Shown here: positions 62,188 to 64,000 of the stretch, one piece after another
Layout: every line of letters starts with the position of its first letter
Position numbering within the stretch: the first letter of the stretch is position 1
NCBI GenBank assembly: GCA_027704905.1
Contig: CM051021.1
Location: forward strand, 1,382,990-1,446,989
Direction of reading: 5' to 3'
DNA from: Muraenolepis orangiensis
Taxonomy: Eukaryota > Chordata > Actinopteri > Gadiformes > Muraenolepididae
Length of the DNA: 64,000 nt
The notes under the pieces: generated by a model
Told to the model about the DNA's origin: nothing
The model's input: only the letters and a program-made list of their open reading frames with translations
The model's database searches: none
Position numbers and translations under genes: made by a program

Positions 62188-64000
62188 ATGATCATGCAAC
62201 ACTGGGTGTCTCCTCTCTGCTGTGTGTACCTGTCTGTTCTTTTTCTCTATCTCCTTCCTCTAATGCAGGCTTTAAGGGTTGCTTCTTTAAACATTAACGG
62301 GGGTAGAAGTGCACAGAAAAGAGCTTTAGTGTTAGAGCTCTTTAATCGGAAAAAACTAGATGTGATACTTCTGCAGGAAACACACAGTGATAGCCTGAAT
62401 GAGACGGACTGGGGGATGTGGTGGGGGGGTCAGTATGTACTCAGTCATGGCTCAAACCTTAGTGCTGGAGTAGCTGTGTTCTTCTCCCCCTCTCTAAATG
62501 TTAAGTTGTTATCCAGCACAGAGATAGTGGCAGGTAGAGCTTTGATGGTGAAAGTGGAACTGTTAGGTTTCTTTTTCACTTTTATTAATGTTTATGCACC
62601 CAGTCAGGGCCCTGCACGGGTATCTGTGTTTCAGTTATTAAAAGACAAGCTAGACACTAGTGTACAGGGGGAGTGTGTTATACTGGGGGGGGACTGGAAC
62701 GTTTGCACTAATGTCACTTTAGACAGAATAGGACGGGAGCCTCATTCTCAGTCGTCCCTTTTACTGTCACAGGTGATAAGAGAGGCTGACTTAGTGGATG
62801 TGTGGAGGATGAAGCATCCCTCTGTTAAACAATACACCTGGATGAGAATGCTAGATGGGGGAGTCAGTGCAGCCAGGCTAGACAGATTCTACATGTCTGC
62901 TTCTTTTATTACTCGTGCAGTGAACTGTCACATCCAACCTGTTGGTTTTACAGATCATCAGTTAGTTTCTTTAGATTTGATTTTGTCCAACACAGAGAAA
63001 CCTAGATCTTTCTGGCAGTTCAATGTTAAAATTCTACAAGATTTGATTTTCTGTGAGAATTTTAAATTGTTCTGGATCAACTGGAAATCAAAGAAAGAGT
63101 CTTTTCCCTCCCTGAGTCAGTGGTGGGAGGTAGGAAAGGCTCAGATTAGAGTGTTCTGCCAGCAGTATACAGCCTACTCCACTGCAAACATTAGGAGAGC
63201 TATAGAGCAGTTAGAGAGGGAGATCAGAGAGTTAGAGAGTGTGTCTGCTCGAAATATAGAGCAGTCCCTCCTAAAACAACAACAGCTTAACTGTTTTCTT
63301 CAGGAGAAAGCCAAGGGAGCTCTGATCAGAGCCCGTTTTACGTCCATGAGAGACATTGATGCACCAACCACCTTTTTCTTCAACCTGGAGAGGTCTGTGG
63401 GTCAAAGGAAGCAGATGGTATGTCTGCGTCTCCCTGATGGACAGGTAACCTCTGAACCTGCTGAGATGAGGAGGCATGCAGTGTCTTTCTACACAGACCT
63501 GTTCAAAGCCGAAGGTTGTGACGTGGAAGCTGCTGATGAACTCTTTCAGGGTCTTCCACAGCTGAGTCCAGCCGAAAGTGACACCCTGGGCTCTGACATT
63601 ACGCTGGAGGAACTGACCTCTGCGGTGACACAGATGGCCTCCGGCAAGGCTCCGGGCATAGACGGTTTACCTGCAGATTTTTTTTAACACTTTTGGAGTA
63701 TGCTAGGACAAGATTTGTTGGACGTATTGATGGAGTCCTTTGGGAAAGGGTCTCTTCCAGCTTCCTGTAGGCGTGCAGTGATTTCACTGTTGCCTAAGAA
63801 AGGAGATCTAACCCTGCTAAAGAATTGGAGACCTGTGGCTCTCTTATGTACGGACTATAAAATACTGTCAAAGGTTCTAGCTAACAGACTGAAGTGTTTT
63901 ATTGAACTTCTCATTGGTACTGATCAGACATATTGCATCCCTGGCAGATCAATTGTGGACAATTTGTTTTTGATGAGAGACGCTTTTGATGTTTGCAAAC
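62188..64000 (+). pseudogene. Tx1-type LINE ORF2 with one in-frame stop, incomplete
   Basis: ORF2 nicks the target and reverse-transcribes the LINE RNA. The likely start is the ATG at 62263 (MQALRVASLNINGG). Endonuclease motifs: SLNINGG, LLQETH, ILGGDWNV, ARLDRFY, FTDHQLVSLDL. Then a linker with coiled-coil-like EQLEREIRELESVSARN, and the RT start (SGKAPGIDGLPADFF). An in-frame taa at 63685-63687 follows; the same frame then continues to the window edge with RRAVISLLPKKGD, NWRPVALLCTDYKILSKVLA and PGRSIVDNLFLM, typical of L1-group RT. So one nonsense codon in a T-run is the only visible lesion. The catalytic motifs lie beyond 64000. Confidence 0.88.

Larger units (their letters stand above)
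60400..64000 (+). mobile_element. Tx1-type LINE (L1 group), 5' part
   Basis: Contains a leader, ORF1 with a CCHC knuckle, and ORF2 with APE endonuclease and the first part of reverse transcriptase. The element runs past the end of the window. The start is approximate; ttcttcttc-rich sequence at 60450-60482 may belong to the leader. Confidence 0.85.

Overview
The window looks like a piece of a teleost fish nuclear genome. The signs are dense long (CA)n and (CT)n microsatellites, several families of minisatellite, tRNA-derived SINEs, L2-type LINE tails, LINEs of the CR1/L2/Rex1 group, a Tx1-type (L1-group) LINE, and many hAT-type DNA transposons and MITEs with 8-bp target-site duplications (TSDs). 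The species cannot be read from the sequence. I recognise no complete host protein-coding gene, so this is probably intergenic or deep intronic DNA. All proteins I can name belong to mobile elements.

Layout. 0-5 kb: a LINE fragment, a nested hAT-in-hAT element (2430-3514) and a hAT-like MITE (3572-4121). 5-9 kb: a 1.7 kb minisatellite and long dinucleotide arrays. 9-14.7 kb: LINE tails, one split by a solo LTR with a 5-bp TSD, SINEs, and a 46-bp minisatellite. 15.2-17 kb: a compound hAT element. 19.7-25.6 kb: L2-type tails, SINEs and a LINE with an uninterrupted 830-residue endonuclease/reverse-transcriptase frame on the minus strand (22417-24909). 26-33 kb: mostly microsatellites. 33.6-39.4 kb: a LINE tail hit twice by one MITE family, another nested hAT element, and a LINE reverse-transcriptase fragment split by an LTR whose end has expanded into a 60-bp minisatellite. 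40.3-47.2 kb: two minisatellites, each interrupted by a DNA transposon. 48-60 kb: microsatellites, a GC-rich block with a 58-bp palindrome, and more LINE tails and SINEs. 60.4-64 kb: the 5' part of a Tx1-type LINE (ORF1 with a CCHC knuckle, ORF2 with endonuclease and the start of reverse transcriptase), running off the window.

How the parts relate. Insertions sit inside insertions, which gives relative ages: MITEs are younger than the LINE tails they hit, the solo LTR is younger than its LINE tail, and the inner hAT is older than the amplification of the outer hAT that carries it. SINEs with L2-like tails and the L2-type LINE fragments fit the known pattern of L2 machinery mobilising SINEs. 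The most interesting signal is the composite hAT element, present three times with the same inner element at the same internal site.
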